Shown: positions 1 to 6,767 of the stretch, in pieces
Position numbering within the stretch: position 1 is the first letter of the stretch
How the letters are laid out: every line of letters begins with the position of its first letter
Origin: DASQDN01 sp035630195
Lineage (GTDB): Bacteria > Acidobacteriota > Terriglobia > Bryobacterales > Bryobacteraceae
Direction of reading: 5' to 3'
DNA: 12,309 nt
Assembly: GCA_035630195.1 (NCBI GenBank)
Contig: DASQLD010000573.1
Coordinates: 1 to 12,309, forward strand
Made by a program: the position numbers and the translations under genes
The notes under the pieces: model-generated
What the model was told of the DNA's origin: nothing
The model's input: only the letters and a program-made list of their open reading frames with translations
Databases searched by the model: none

Positions 1-330
1 ATCGACCACGCGGCCGATGAGCGCTTCACCGACCGGAACCGACATAATGCGACCGGTACGGCGGACTTCGTCCCCTTCCTTGATGACGGTATAGTCACCG
101 AGGAGCACGGCGCCGACCTGATCTTCTTCAAGGTTGAGAGCGATGCCCGACACGTGGTTGGGAAACTCGATCAGTTCGCCGGCCATCACAGTTTCAAGAC
201 CGTGGATGCGGGCGATACCGTCGCCCACCGAAATGACAAATCCGGTTTCCGAAACGCTAATGGCGCGCTCGTAATTTTCAATCTCTTCGCGGAGAACTCG
301 CGTTATCTCGTCTGCTCGAATTTGAGCCAT
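1..330 (-). CDS. atpA: ATP synthase F1 subunit alpha, N-terminal 110 residues (cut by window edge)
   Basis: The alpha subunit forms the non-catalytic nucleotide-binding half of the F1 hexamer on the cytoplasmic face of the membrane. Only the N-terminal 110 residues are present. They begin MAQIRADEIT, continue through an amphipathic helix (around residues 4-20, the contact for delta), and then show the beta-barrel domain typical of alpha: VGDGIARIHGLE at 36-47, FPNHVSGIALNLEED at 56-70 and GRIMSVPVGEALIGRVVD at the window edge. The Walker A site would lie beyond the edge. The ATG is preceded by AGGA about 6 nt upstream. The gene follows atpH after 27 nt, the usual delta-alpha order. The family assignment is not in doubt. 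Confidence 0.97.
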   Translation of the reverse strand, partial: MAQIRADEITRVLREEIENYERAISVSETGFVISVGDGIARIHGLETVMAGELIEFPNHVSGIALNLEEDQVGAVLLGDYTVIKEGDEVRRTGRIMSVPVGEALIGRVVD

Positions 331-357
331 AATCCTGTTATTCCTACAAGAGTGCTG

Positions 358-906
358 TTAACGGGCAACCAACCGCTCGCGCAACGATTCGAGCTGCGAG
401 CGGACCGAACCGTCATAGACGGTAGAACCAATCCGGGCGACCACACCGCCGATTAGTTCCGGATCAATCGAGAAGTCGCACCGGACCTGTTTGCCCGAAA
501 GCCGCGACAACTCCTGCTGCAAATCAGACTGCTGGCGGTCGTTCAAAGGCGACGCCGACTCCACATCCGCCCGGATGATGCCGAGGCGTTCATCGAGCGC
601 GGCTTCGAAAGCCTCCGCCATATCCGCGAGGCGGTCGGAACGGCGACGGTCAATCGTTACGTATAAGAAGTTGCGAACCAGACGGGACAGCGGGAGCGAT
701 TCGGCAAACCGCGCCACGACAGCCCGCTTCTTCGTATTCGATACGGCCGGTGACAAAAGCACGTTCTTCAGTTCGGCTGAACCGTCAACGATATTGCTGA
801 AGCCACGGAGCTGCTCGAGAGCCTGAGCAGGTTTCACTTCCGATGTTGGGCTGAGAACAGCATCGGCCAGGGCGCGCGCGTAACGAATGGATACGGCTTC
901 GGGCAT
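358..906 (-). CDS. atpH: ATP synthase F1 subunit delta
   Basis: Delta (the OSCP homologue) is the cap of the peripheral stalk, joining the alpha N-termini to the C-termini of the b subunits. The 182-residue product has the family's usual length. It opens with EAVSIRYARALADAV, the typical start of the helical N-terminal domain. It ends with the conserved C-terminal pattern PELIGGVVARIGSTVYDGSV followed by a SQLESLRERL helix. The ATG is preceded by a good ribosome-binding site (GGGAGG) that lies inside the end of atpF, and only 3 nt separate the atpF stop from this start. This implies translational coupling within an atpF'-atpF-atpH-atpA transcript. Confidence 0.96.
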   Translation of the reverse strand: MPEAVSIRYARALADAVLSPTSEVKPAQALEQLRGFSNIVDGSAELKNVLLSPAVSNTKKRAVVARFAESLPLSRLVRNFLYVTIDRRRSDRLADMAEAFEAALDERLGIIRADVESASPLNDRQQSDLQQELSRLSGKQVRCDFSIDPELIGGVVARIGSTVYDGSVRSQLESLRERLVAR

Positions 907-909
907 GAA

Positions 910-1530
910 CTACTGCAACCTCCCGGCCTCGGCTGCTTGCTCCTGCTTAAGATCCCGAACGAAGGTGTTTGCCAGATCTTCCTGCGTTCCCGAATCGAGG
1001 CGCTGGCGAATCTGCTTCTCCGCCAACTCGAGCGCAAGCCGGGCGGCGTATGCCTTCAGCTCCAGAGTCGCGTTCTTCGTAGCCGAGGCGATCTCCATTT
1101 CCGCCTGCGCCTGGATCTTTCGGATCTGGGATTCGGTTTCAGCTTGAAGACGCGCTCCTTCCGCGGTAATCTCTTCCTGCGAGCGAACGCGCAAATCCTC
1201 TATTTCCCCGGACAGGTTACCGAGCCGGCTCTCGATCGCCGCGGCGCGCGCCTCGGCTTCGGCGCGAACCTGAGCGGCATCGCGGATACCCTTTTGTATC
1301 TCTTCCGATCGGGAACGGAAAAACGGACCGGCGTTCTTGGCAACGAGATAGCCTAGGCCGGCAGCGAGAACAGCGAAGTTTGCCCACTTCCACCAGATCT
1401 CATTCGGCATGGGCGCTTCGCCTTCCGAATGCGCTTCGCCGTGAGCGGGAGGAGTATGCGTAGCAGGCTCGTGAGCCTGGGAGAACGCTAGCGACGCGGC
1501 AACAAGCGTAATCCCGATTACGTACTTCAA
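910..1530 (-). CDS. atpF: ATP synthase Fo subunit b, with N-terminal signal-like extension and TTG start
   Basis: Subunit b is the membrane-anchored peripheral stalk that holds F1 against Fo. The 206-residue product is longer than the common 155-175 residues. Residues 1-19 look like a signal peptide (MKYVIGITLVAASLAFSQA). A His/Ala/Pro-rich linker (20-42) follows, then one membrane helix (about 48-66, after NEIWWKWANF), then a long charged coiled coil to the end. The start codon is TTG. It is supported by a strong AAAGGAGA site 5-6 nt upstream, and it overlaps the stop of the preceding b' gene as TTGA, giving tight translational coupling. Starting at the next Met (residue 41) would remove the signal-like region but keep a functional-looking b subunit, so the processing is inference. 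Confidence 0.93.
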   Translation of the reverse strand: MKYVIGITLVAASLAFSQAHEPATHTPPAHGEAHSEGEAPMPNEIWWKWANFAVLAAGLGYLVAKNAGPFFRSRSEEIQKGIRDAAQVRAEAEARAAAIESRLGNLSGEIEDLRVRSQEEITAEGARLQAETESQIRKIQAQAEMEIASATKNATLELKAYAARLALELAEKQIRQRLDSGTQEDLANTFVRDLKQEQAAEAGRLQ

Positions 1531-1976
1531 ACGGGTCTCCTTTGCAGGATGGCCTGCGTAATCTCATCGGCTAGAGACTGGCTGTTCAACGCCAGATCGG
1601 CTTTGGCTTGGTTGGCTTCGGCGGCAACGCTTGCTTTGGCTTCCTTCACCAGCGTTTCGGTGCGATTGCGGGCGGCGGCAATCTGAGCCGTCTGCTCGTC
1701 CCGCCATTTGAGGCGAGCTTCTTCCTGTTCGCGGTAGATATCGTTGCGGGCAGCGCGAATCTGATCTTCATATACGGCCGCCTTGGCTTGGGCTCGGTCC
1801 AGCGCAGCCGCTGCCTTTTGGCGAGCGCCTTGCGTTGCTTCGTCGCGTTCGGCGAGCACGCGTTCCAGCGGCTTAAAGAAAATCGACCGTAAATAGACAA
1901 AAAGCAGAAGAACTAGGAAAAAAGTCGGCAGGGCCTGCACGAGGATTTGGCCCAACGCATGTAGGGTAGCTTCCAT
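1527..1976 (-). CDS. atpF': ATP synthase Fo subunit b' (second b-type peripheral stalk subunit)
   Basis: This 149-residue protein has one N-terminal membrane helix (about 10-30, QILVQALPTFFLVLLLFVYL), the short F-KPLERVLAERD junction typical of b/b' proteins (34-46), and then an Ala/Glu/Arg/Gln-rich coiled coil to about residue 130. Two different b-type genes in tandem indicate a b-b' heterodimer as in cyanobacteria, alphaproteobacteria and several other phyla, rather than a b homodimer. It is the first gene of the ATP synthase cluster here. Its ribosome-binding site is weak (CCGGAAATCA before ATG), which is notable because a stem-loop sits just upstream. Its stop overlaps the TTG of atpF. 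No a or c subunit gene precedes it. Confidence 0.93.
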   Translation of the reverse strand: MEATLHALGQILVQALPTFFLVLLLFVYLRSIFFKPLERVLAERDEATQGARQKAAAALDRAQAKAAVYEDQIRAARNDIYREQEEARLKWRDEQTAQIAAARNRTETLVKEAKASVAAEANQAKADLALNSQSLADEITQAILQRRPV

Positions 1977-1993
1977 TGATTTCCGGGGAAGTG

Positions 1994-2029
1994 CGGGCTG
2001 AAAAACCGCAGTGTGTACAGTACAGCCCG
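1994..2029 (-). promoter_or_regulatory. Stem-loop in the atpF' leader, just before the start codon
   Basis: CGGGCTG (1994-2000) and CAGCCCG (2023-2029) form a perfect 7-bp stem in the RNA, closing a 22-nt loop. The 3' arm ends 17 nt before the atpF' ATG, close to the weak ribosome-binding site. The loop also contains a perfect 11-bp palindrome, TGTACAGTACA (2014-2024). It could affect translation initiation or be a protein-binding site. The pairing is seen in the sequence; the function is inference. Confidence 0.4.
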
Positions 2030-2038
2030 AAAAATTAC

Positions 2039-2058
2039 GGTATCACAATCATGATACC
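2039..2058 (-). promoter_or_regulatory. 7-bp inverted repeat between promoter and atpF' (hairpin or operator)
   Basis: GGTATCA (2039-2045) and TGATACC (2052-2058) are perfect inverted arms around 6 nt. In the minus-strand transcript the hairpin is followed, after GTAA, by five U residues. It could therefore be a weak attenuator, but the U-tract is displaced and the stem is not GC-rich. A dimeric-repressor operator downstream of the start point is an equally good reading. Confidence 0.35.
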
Positions 2059-2086
2059 CGAATCAATCGGCTGCGCTTAATCGTTT

Positions 2087-2115
2087 ATTCTATGGCTGTC
2101 CTAGGTAGGTTACAA
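2087..2115 (-). promoter_or_regulatory. Candidate sigma-70 promoter for the atpF'-atpF-atpH-atpA cluster
   Basis: On the minus strand TTGTAA (2115-2110, 4 of 6 matches to the -35 consensus) is followed by exactly 17 nt and then TAGAAT (2092-2087, 5 of 6 matches to the -10 consensus). Transcription would begin near 2080, giving a leader of about 100 nt that contains both hairpins described at 1994-2058. A perfect AGTAC-GA-GTACT palindrome (2115-2126) abuts the -35 box and could bind a regulator. It is the best promoter match I found in the 437-bp gap. Confidence 0.5.
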
Positions 2116-2126
2116 GTACGAGTACT

Positions 2127-2413
2127 ACTTACGTCGGATAGCGCCCCATCAGCAAGAGCGAGAGAGCCCATCGCCAGATCGCGATCGATATGTAACCACG
2201 TTAATGACGCTGGCGAACGGAAACGGGTCAGTTCGATGAACTGGGAATCACTTGTTGCGAGCGCTTCCCGTTCCGTCTCTGTAGTGTAAGTGTGGAGTTC
2301 AAGCTGCTGGACGACGATCCCGCTCATTGCCCCTCAGCAGTTCCAATGTAGTATGAGGCCCTGATTGCGGTTCCAGCACTCGGCATAGATGAGGTCGTCT
2401 CGGATACACGCCG
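2127..2413. other. Intergenic stretch with no convincing gene
   Basis: This stretch separates the end of the PepSY gene from the ATP synthase promoter. An 80-codon minus-strand reading frame (2085-2327) has GAGGGG just before its ATG. However, it runs through the candidate promoter, resembles no family I know, and shows no membrane or domain signature, so I do not call it a gene. I see no clear terminator for the PepSY operon, no tRNA and no long repeat, only a short GATCGCGATC palindrome near 2178. Confidence 0.5.
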
Positions 2414-3604
2414 CTAACGTGTCACCAATACTTCTGCCCTCACGCGCTTACGCGAACGCCAGGATTGGAACCGCCGCAAGGATAACGCGATACCAGTCCA
2501 GACAAGAACCACCGCCCCGGCGGAAGCAACGCCCGCGATAGTTTGACCTGTCAAGCCGTAATACTCCCCGGTATGTACGAATCGCAACCAGGTACGGGCG
2601 CGGCGGCCTGCGTCCAAACTTGAGAACAACTCCGTCTTCACGACATCGCTCGTCTCGCGATTAATTGTCAGGGTTGTGCGCTTCTGCGGTTGCCCACCAT
2701 ACCCTTGATCGATCGTGAATGTCAGAGGCGCTCTTGCCGACGGCGGTAAACGTAATGTGATTGCCCTCCAGCCCGATACCTGCCTCTGAGCCACAGCCCA
2801 CGCGTCATTCAGCTTTTCAACAGAAATCTCCGAACGCCCCCCCGGTCCTCCGGGGGGGCGTTCGGGCCCACCAGGTCCCCCAGGACCGCGCCCGCCGGGA
2901 GGGCCTTGCAGTTTAGGCGGCTCACTACCCGTCACCCGATAGACCATGTTGCTCGCCCATGGATAGGAGATCACGGTGGCGCCTAACACAACAAAGAACA
3001 GTGGAACTGCGCACCAAAACCCAATAACGTTGTGCCAGTTAAAGTCGCGCGCCTTGCCCGACAAACCACCGCGAAATAGAGTGACTGGTTTCAAATGCTG
3101 CCGGGTCCACTTCTTCGGCCACCAAAGATAGAAGCCCGAAACGACCAGGAACAGAAATGCGAGATTGCTGGCGCCCGTAATCGCGCGCCCCATCGGCCGT
3201 TTGTCGCCATGCGCTCCCAACCATCGATGCCAGTCAGTCACTACATGAAAGAATTTGCGCAGTCCGGGCGATCCGTTACCGAGCACCTCCGCCGTGTAGG
3301 GATTGACGTAAACGTTGCCTCCCCGTCCAAACGCAAACATCACGGGCGCGTTCGGATCGGATCGCAAGGTTACTGCCGATGGGGTGCCTTTCTTGCCTTC
3401 GCGAACGGCGGCGATCAATGTCTCGATGGGCTGTCTTTCGGCCCCCGCGGGAGGCGCGATTTTGTACTCGCGTTCATCCGCCCACGTAATCATCTGCTTT
3501 TCGTACATCAGCAGAACGCCCGTCAGCGACATAATCAGGACGACCGTTCCCGCAATCGTACCGGCAATCAAGTGAGGCCAGAAGATCAGTTTTCGTAAAG
3601 TCAT
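2414..3604 (-). CDS. PepSY-associated four-helix membrane protein, putative ferric-siderophore reductase (PiuB-like)
   Basis: This 396-residue inner-membrane protein has the PepSY_TM layout. TM1 is about 11-33, followed by a periplasmic PepSY-like region. HVVTDWHRWLG is at 120-130, TM2 about 143-162 (ending in GFYLWWPKKW) and HNVIGFW at 191-197. TM3 runs to about 214, and TM4 is about 355-377 after RFVHTGEYYGLTGQ. Histidines 11, 120, 126, 191 and 344 sit at or near helix ends, as expected for heme or metal ligation. Family members next to siderophore receptors (PiuB, FoxB type) are proposed to reduce ferric siderophores in the periplasm. Here it is the last gene of a receptor-hydroxylase-PepSY operon, 8 nt after the hydroxylase stop and without a clear ribosome-binding site, which suggests coupling. 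An unusual Gly/Pro-rich stretch (about 229-257) lies in the loop between TM3 and TM4. Confidence 0.88.
   Translation of the reverse strand: MTLRKLIFWPHLIAGTIAGTVVLIMSLTGVLLMYEKQMITWADEREYKIAPPAGAERQPIETLIAAVREGKKGTPSAVTLRSDPNAPVMFAFGRGGNVYVNPYTAEVLGNGSPGLRKFFHVVTDWHRWLGAHGDKRPMGRAITGASNLAFLFLVVSGFYLWWPKKWTRQHLKPVTLFRGGLSGKARDFNWHNVIGFWCAVPLFFVVLGATVISYPWASNMVYRVTGSEPPKLQGPPGGRGPGGPGGPERPPGGPGGRSEISVEKLNDAWAVAQRQVSGWRAITLRLPPSARAPLTFTIDQGYGGQPQKRTTLTINRETSDVVKTELFSSLDAGRRARTWLRFVHTGEYYGLTGQTIAGVASAGAVVLVWTGIALSLRRFQSWRSRKRVRAEVLVTR
2831..2864. repeat. Perfect 15-bp inverted repeat with 4-nt loop inside the PepSY gene
   Basis: The left arm CGAACGCCCCCCCGG (2831-2845) and right arm CCGGGGGGGCGTTCG (2850-2864) are exact reverse complements around a 4-nt loop. 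They encode the end of the Gly/Pro-rich segment (PERPPGGPGGRSE). Proline and glycine codons (CCN/GGN) favour such pairing, but the GAACG/CGTTC ends match exactly as well. The mRNA hairpin would be extremely stable. Confidence 0.85.
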
Positions 3605-3612
3605 GGGTTGGT

Positions 3613-4293
3613 TTAAGCGTCAGCCCAGCGACGCAAAAGGTTGTGATAGACACCGGTCAGTTGCACGGTGGCAGGATGATCGGGAGCGTCTTCGGTAATC
3701 CGTTGAATGCCCATATCGAGATCGAAGAGCAACGTTCTTTGACCGTCGTCGCGAACCATGCTCTGAATCCAAAAGAAGGAGGCAAGACGCGCGCCTCGGG
3801 TAACTGGGCGAACGTTGTGCAGACTCGTCGACGGATAAAGGATCATGTGACCGGCGGGTAACTTGACCGTATGAACACCGTAGGTGTCTTCTACAATCAA
3901 TTCACCGCCATCATATTCGGCGGGCGAAGCCAGAAACAACGTTGCTGACAGATCGGTGCGCACCCGGTGCCCTGTGCCCGGAACCTGCCGGATCGCATTG
4001 TCAACATGGTTGCCGAATGACTGGCCACCTTCATAGCGATTGAACAAGGGAGGGAAGACCTTCAGCGGCAGCGCCGCCGTCATAAATAGCGCGCTCCGTT
4101 CGAGCGCGCCGAGCACGATATTGCGGAGTTGTTCTGTCGCAGGATGATCTTCCGGCAGTTGCATGTTGTTCTTCACACGACCGGACTGGTAGCCGGCAGT
4201 GACCCTGCCGTCTACCCAGTCTGCATCGTCAAGAACCTGGCGGCATTGCGCAACTTGCTCCGCCGTGAGTACATCGGGAATTTGCAGCAGCAT
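3613..4293 (-). CDS. piuC: PKHD-type Fe(II)/2-oxoglutarate-dependent hydroxylase (PiuC/YbiX family)
   Basis: This 226-residue cytoplasmic oxygenase is almost exactly the length of E. coli YbiX. The iron-binding triad is visible as H96-x-D98 (in SFGNHVDNA) and H159 (in PSTSLHNV). R169 in TRGARLASFFW is the expected 2-oxoglutarate carboxylate ligand. The double-stranded beta-helix core runs from about 78 to 178 and a C-terminal helical region follows. The family is encoded beside catecholate-type siderophore receptors (fiu-ybiX, piuA-piuC) and is iron-regulated there, but its physiological substrate is unsettled. The start codon lies 2 nt after the receptor stop, so the two are probably co-translated. 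The next gene is the PepSY protein. The family call is firm; the substrate is unknown. Confidence 0.94.
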   Translation of the reverse strand: MLLQIPDVLTAEQVAQCRQVLDDADWVDGRVTAGYQSGRVKNNMQLPEDHPATEQLRNIVLGALERSALFMTAALPLKVFPPLFNRYEGGQSFGNHVDNAIRQVPGTGHRVRTDLSATLFLASPAEYDGGELIVEDTYGVHTVKLPAGHMILYPSTSLHNVRPVTRGARLASFFWIQSMVRDDGQRTLLFDLDMGIQRITEDAPDHPATVQLTGVYHNLLRRWADA

Positions 4294-4295
4294 GT

Positions 4296-6677
4296 TTAGA
4301 AATGGAAGGCCGTGCTCACCATCACGGAACGCGCTGCTCCTGGAATCAAGTGACCGCCGCCCAAACGATCGAAGTAGTAAGCGTTATTCAGATTGTAGAC
4401 GTTGAGGCGAAGATCCATCTTGCTGGTGATCGGATAGGATGCAAGCGCGTCAAGCGTCCAGTACTTCTCGACGTACCGCGTGTTTGTATTGTTGCCGTAG
4501 CGCTTGTCCATGAACCGAGGTCCGCCACCGATGCTCAGCCTTCGTATCTGATACGTCGACCAGATACTGAACGAATTCTTCGGCGTGTTCTGGAAGTACT
4601 TTCCAACTTCAAGCGGATTGTTGGACTCGACGATCTTGCCATCGATATACGTGTAAGCGGCGAAAAGTTTGAATCGTGTGCCGATTCCACCGGTGGCCGA
4701 CAGCTCAAATCCATTGGCACGCTGTCTACCGTCGAGCACCTGCGGAGGATCGTCGGGCAGAATGCCTGGTGTCCGCGCATTCGTCTTGTCGATACGGAAG
4801 ATGGCGCCAGCGAGCAGGAGGCGGTCATGAGCTACGTCCCACTTGGCTCCGATTTCGGCCGTGTACGTCTTCTCGGGCTCGATGGACGTATTCGCGGTAA
4901 CGTAAGACAATCCTTCGAGCGAAGGATTGAACGCAGTTCCATAGGAACCGTAAATGCTGCTGTTCTCCGTAGGTTTATAGATCAGGCCTGCGCGCACGCT
5001 GTTCATGGTGTCAACTCTTGCAATTGGAGCCGGAACCGTCGTCACACCATCAACATCGAAGCGCTCCCAGCGGAGACCGCCAACTGCCTCCCAATGCCGG
5101 CCGAACTTAACGGTATCGAAAGCATAAACGCCCTGCGTATTTCCCGTTACGTCGCCGACGTAAGGACTGGTTGTAATTTCACCCGTGTATACATCATCCG
5201 GATTCGGATTCAATAAGGTCGTGGGCGAGTTCGGAGCCGTGCGATTTGTACGGATATTGTTTTCGTTGTTCAGATTGAAACCCGCGACGAATGCATGCTC
5301 GATGCTGCCCGTCTTGAACCGGGCGCTCAAGTCGGTTTGGTTATCCCAGATTTCATCTTCGGCGAGCCACGACCGCATCTCGCGATTGATCGTCGTGGTG
5401 TCGTTCGACGCGAATCGCGGCGGAGTAGCCATCGAATTTCGCGACGAGCGTGCATAACGCAGTTGCGAGCGGAGACCAACGCCGTCGGTGAAATTATGCT
5501 CGAAACGAAGCGTTCCGAGGTCTGAATTTGTTTTCTCGATGTCGCGCGTTCGGTAACCGTAGAATGTCTCCCGCGGCACAGGCGCCGGCATATCGCGGTA
5601 AGCAGCGAGCGCGTTGTTTGTCACGGGAACCCATGGAATGCCGTAGTCCGAGATGTTGTCCTGCTTCAACTTGAAGTAGTTGACCGTAACGCGCGTAGGC
5701 GTCGCCAAGCCGAAAGTCAATGAAGGCGCTACACCGTAGCGGGTATTGTCAACCACGTCGCGGCCTGCTACGCCAGAGTCGTGCGCCAGGGCGTTCAGTC
5801 GGAATGCCATGCGCTTTGGTAACGGAAGATTGATGTCGCCAACAACACGCTTCGTGCCATCAGTACCGAAATTTACCGCGCCGCCGAACGCCCTCCGAAG
5901 ATTAGGAAACTTACTGACCAGGTTGATCGTGCCGCCTGTCGAACCACGACCTGATATGGCCGACGTCGGACCTTTAGTCACTTCCACCTGTTCCATGTTG
6001 AACGGATCGCGGGACTGAACGCTGAGATCGCGCACTCCATCCACAAAGATGTCGTTACGAGCGCTGAACCCCCGCAGCGTAAGGTTGTCTCCTGCGGGAG
6101 CGCCACCTTCGCCGGCTGCGACAGTCAACCCTGGGACGTTGCGAAGAACGTCTCGAAGGGTAGTAGCGCCCTGCTCTTCGATCACAGCTTTTGGAATCAC
6201 CATGATCGTCTGGGGAGTGTCACGTAAAGGTTGCGTGTACTTCGGAGACGACAAAGGAGCCGCCGTTTCGGTTACCACCACGGTAGAAGCGGGGCCGCGA
6301 ATCTCCAGTAGCACCTTTCCACCCGATTCAAAACGGTACGTTACACCGGTGTCTTTCAGGATTTGCTTGAGCGCCTGCTCAACCGTGTACTGACCTTTCA
6401 CTCCCGCCGAGTTGAGGTCGTTGATGCCTGGACTCTGCAATTGAACCTGCAGGCCAGTGACCGTCTTAAACTCACCGAGGACAACGTCCAGCATTCCGGA
6501 GTTGATATCGAACCGGCGCACTACCAGGGCCTCTGCCTGGTTCGAGGCTTCTTGGCTGATCTCTTGCGCATTGGCAAGCGTGATCGTCTTCGTGCCCACT
6601 GCCGTGTAAACCACGAACGTCCCCATAGCGATCCAGCGATAGGCTACGGGCCAGGACGTTCGGATCTTGCGTCTCAT
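4296..6677 (-). CDS. TonB-dependent siderophore receptor with N-terminal STN domain (PiuA/Fiu-like)
   Basis: This outer-membrane receptor (793 residues from this start) imports a ferric siderophore using TonB energy. In order it shows: a signal peptide (MRRKIRTSWPVAYRW and a hydrophobic stretch ending LANAQ, about 1-38); an STN domain (about 54-127, RRFDINSGMLDVVLGEF and TVEQALKQIL); a TonB-box-like TVVVTET (132-138); a plug (about 150-270, with DTPQTIMVIPKAVIEEQGATT and LTLRGFSARNDIFVDGVRD); and a 22-strand-type barrel ending in the canonical C-terminal Phe (STAFHF). STN domains usually mean FecA-type signalling to a FecR/FecI pair, but no such pair is in the window. I chose the ATG at 6677, which has GGAGAG about 10 nt upstream. 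An in-frame GTG at 6746 would add 23 residues before the signal peptide and is unlikely. The hydroxylase and PepSY neighbours support a catecholate-type substrate. Confidence 0.94.
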   Translation of the reverse strand: MRRKIRTSWPVAYRWIAMGTFVVYTAVGTKTITLANAQEISQEASNQAEALVVRRFDINSGMLDVVLGEFKTVTGLQVQLQSPGINDLNSAGVKGQYTVEQALKQILKDTGVTYRFESGGKVLLEIRGPASTVVVTETAAPLSSPKYTQPLRDTPQTIMVIPKAVIEEQGATTLRDVLRNVPGLTVAAGEGGAPAGDNLTLRGFSARNDIFVDGVRDLSVQSRDPFNMEQVEVTKGPTSAISGRGSTGGTINLVSKFPNLRRAFGGAVNFGTDGTKRVVGDINLPLPKRMAFRLNALAHDSGVAGRDVVDNTRYGVAPSLTFGLATPTRVTVNYFKLKQDNISDYGIPWVPVTNNALAAYRDMPAPVPRETFYGYRTRDIEKTNSDLGTLRFEHNFTDGVGLRSQLRYARSSRNSMATPPRFASNDTTTINREMRSWLAEDEIWDNQTDLSARFKTGSIEHAFVAGFNLNNENNIRTNRTAPNSPTTLLNPNPDDVYTGEITTSPYVGDVTGNTQGVYAFDTVKFGRHWEAVGGLRWERFDVDGVTTVPAPIARVDTMNSVRAGLIYKPTENSSIYGSYGTAFNPSLEGLSYVTANTSIEPEKTYTAEIGAKWDVAHDRLLLAGAIFRIDKTNARTPGILPDDPPQVLDGRQRANGFELSATGGIGTRFKLFAAYTYIDGKIVESNNPLEVGKYFQNTPKNSFSIWSTYQIRRLSIGGGPRFMDKRYGNNTNTRYVEKYWTLDALASYPITSKMDLRLNVYNLNNAYYFDRLGGGHLIPGAARSVMVSTAFHF
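4908..4929. repeat. 22-bp near-perfect palindrome inside the receptor gene
   Basis: CAATCCTTCG (4908-4917) and CGAAGGATTG (4920-4929) are exact 10-bp inverted arms with a 2-nt spacer. They encode the NPSLEGLSY motif of the barrel, a sequence common in this receptor family, so the symmetry may be a coding coincidence. Confidence 0.8.
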
Positions 6678-6767
6678 TTGATCTTGTCTCTCCGTTGATG
6701 TACCGGAGGCCGCCAACCTACAATGAAGCAGGTCGCCAGCCTTCACGGCTTGGTTGATCTTGACTGG

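Noticed and set aside
2039..2058. Intrinsic terminator of the PepSY operon at the GGTATCA hairpin.
   Set aside because: The stem is AT-containing and only 7 bp, the U-run starts four nt after it, and it lies downstream of the atp promoter, so it would terminate atp transcription. Attenuator or operator is the better reading.
2085..2327. 80-codon minus-strand reading frame with GAGGGG before its ATG, in the gap upstream of atpF'.
   Set aside because: It runs through the candidate atp promoter, has too short a spacing from the purine-rich stretch to the ATG, resembles no known family and ends without a domain or membrane signature.
4302..5216. 304-codon plus-strand reading frame opposite the siderophore receptor.
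   Set aside because: The minus-strand frame is a complete, well-conserved receptor barrel. The plus-strand product has no recognisable features and is a shadow of a GC-rich coding sequence.
6678..6746. Longer receptor start at a GTG (6746) giving 816 residues.
   Set aside because: It would place 23 polar residues before the signal peptide. The ATG at 6677 has a GGAGAG site and begins a normal signal peptide.
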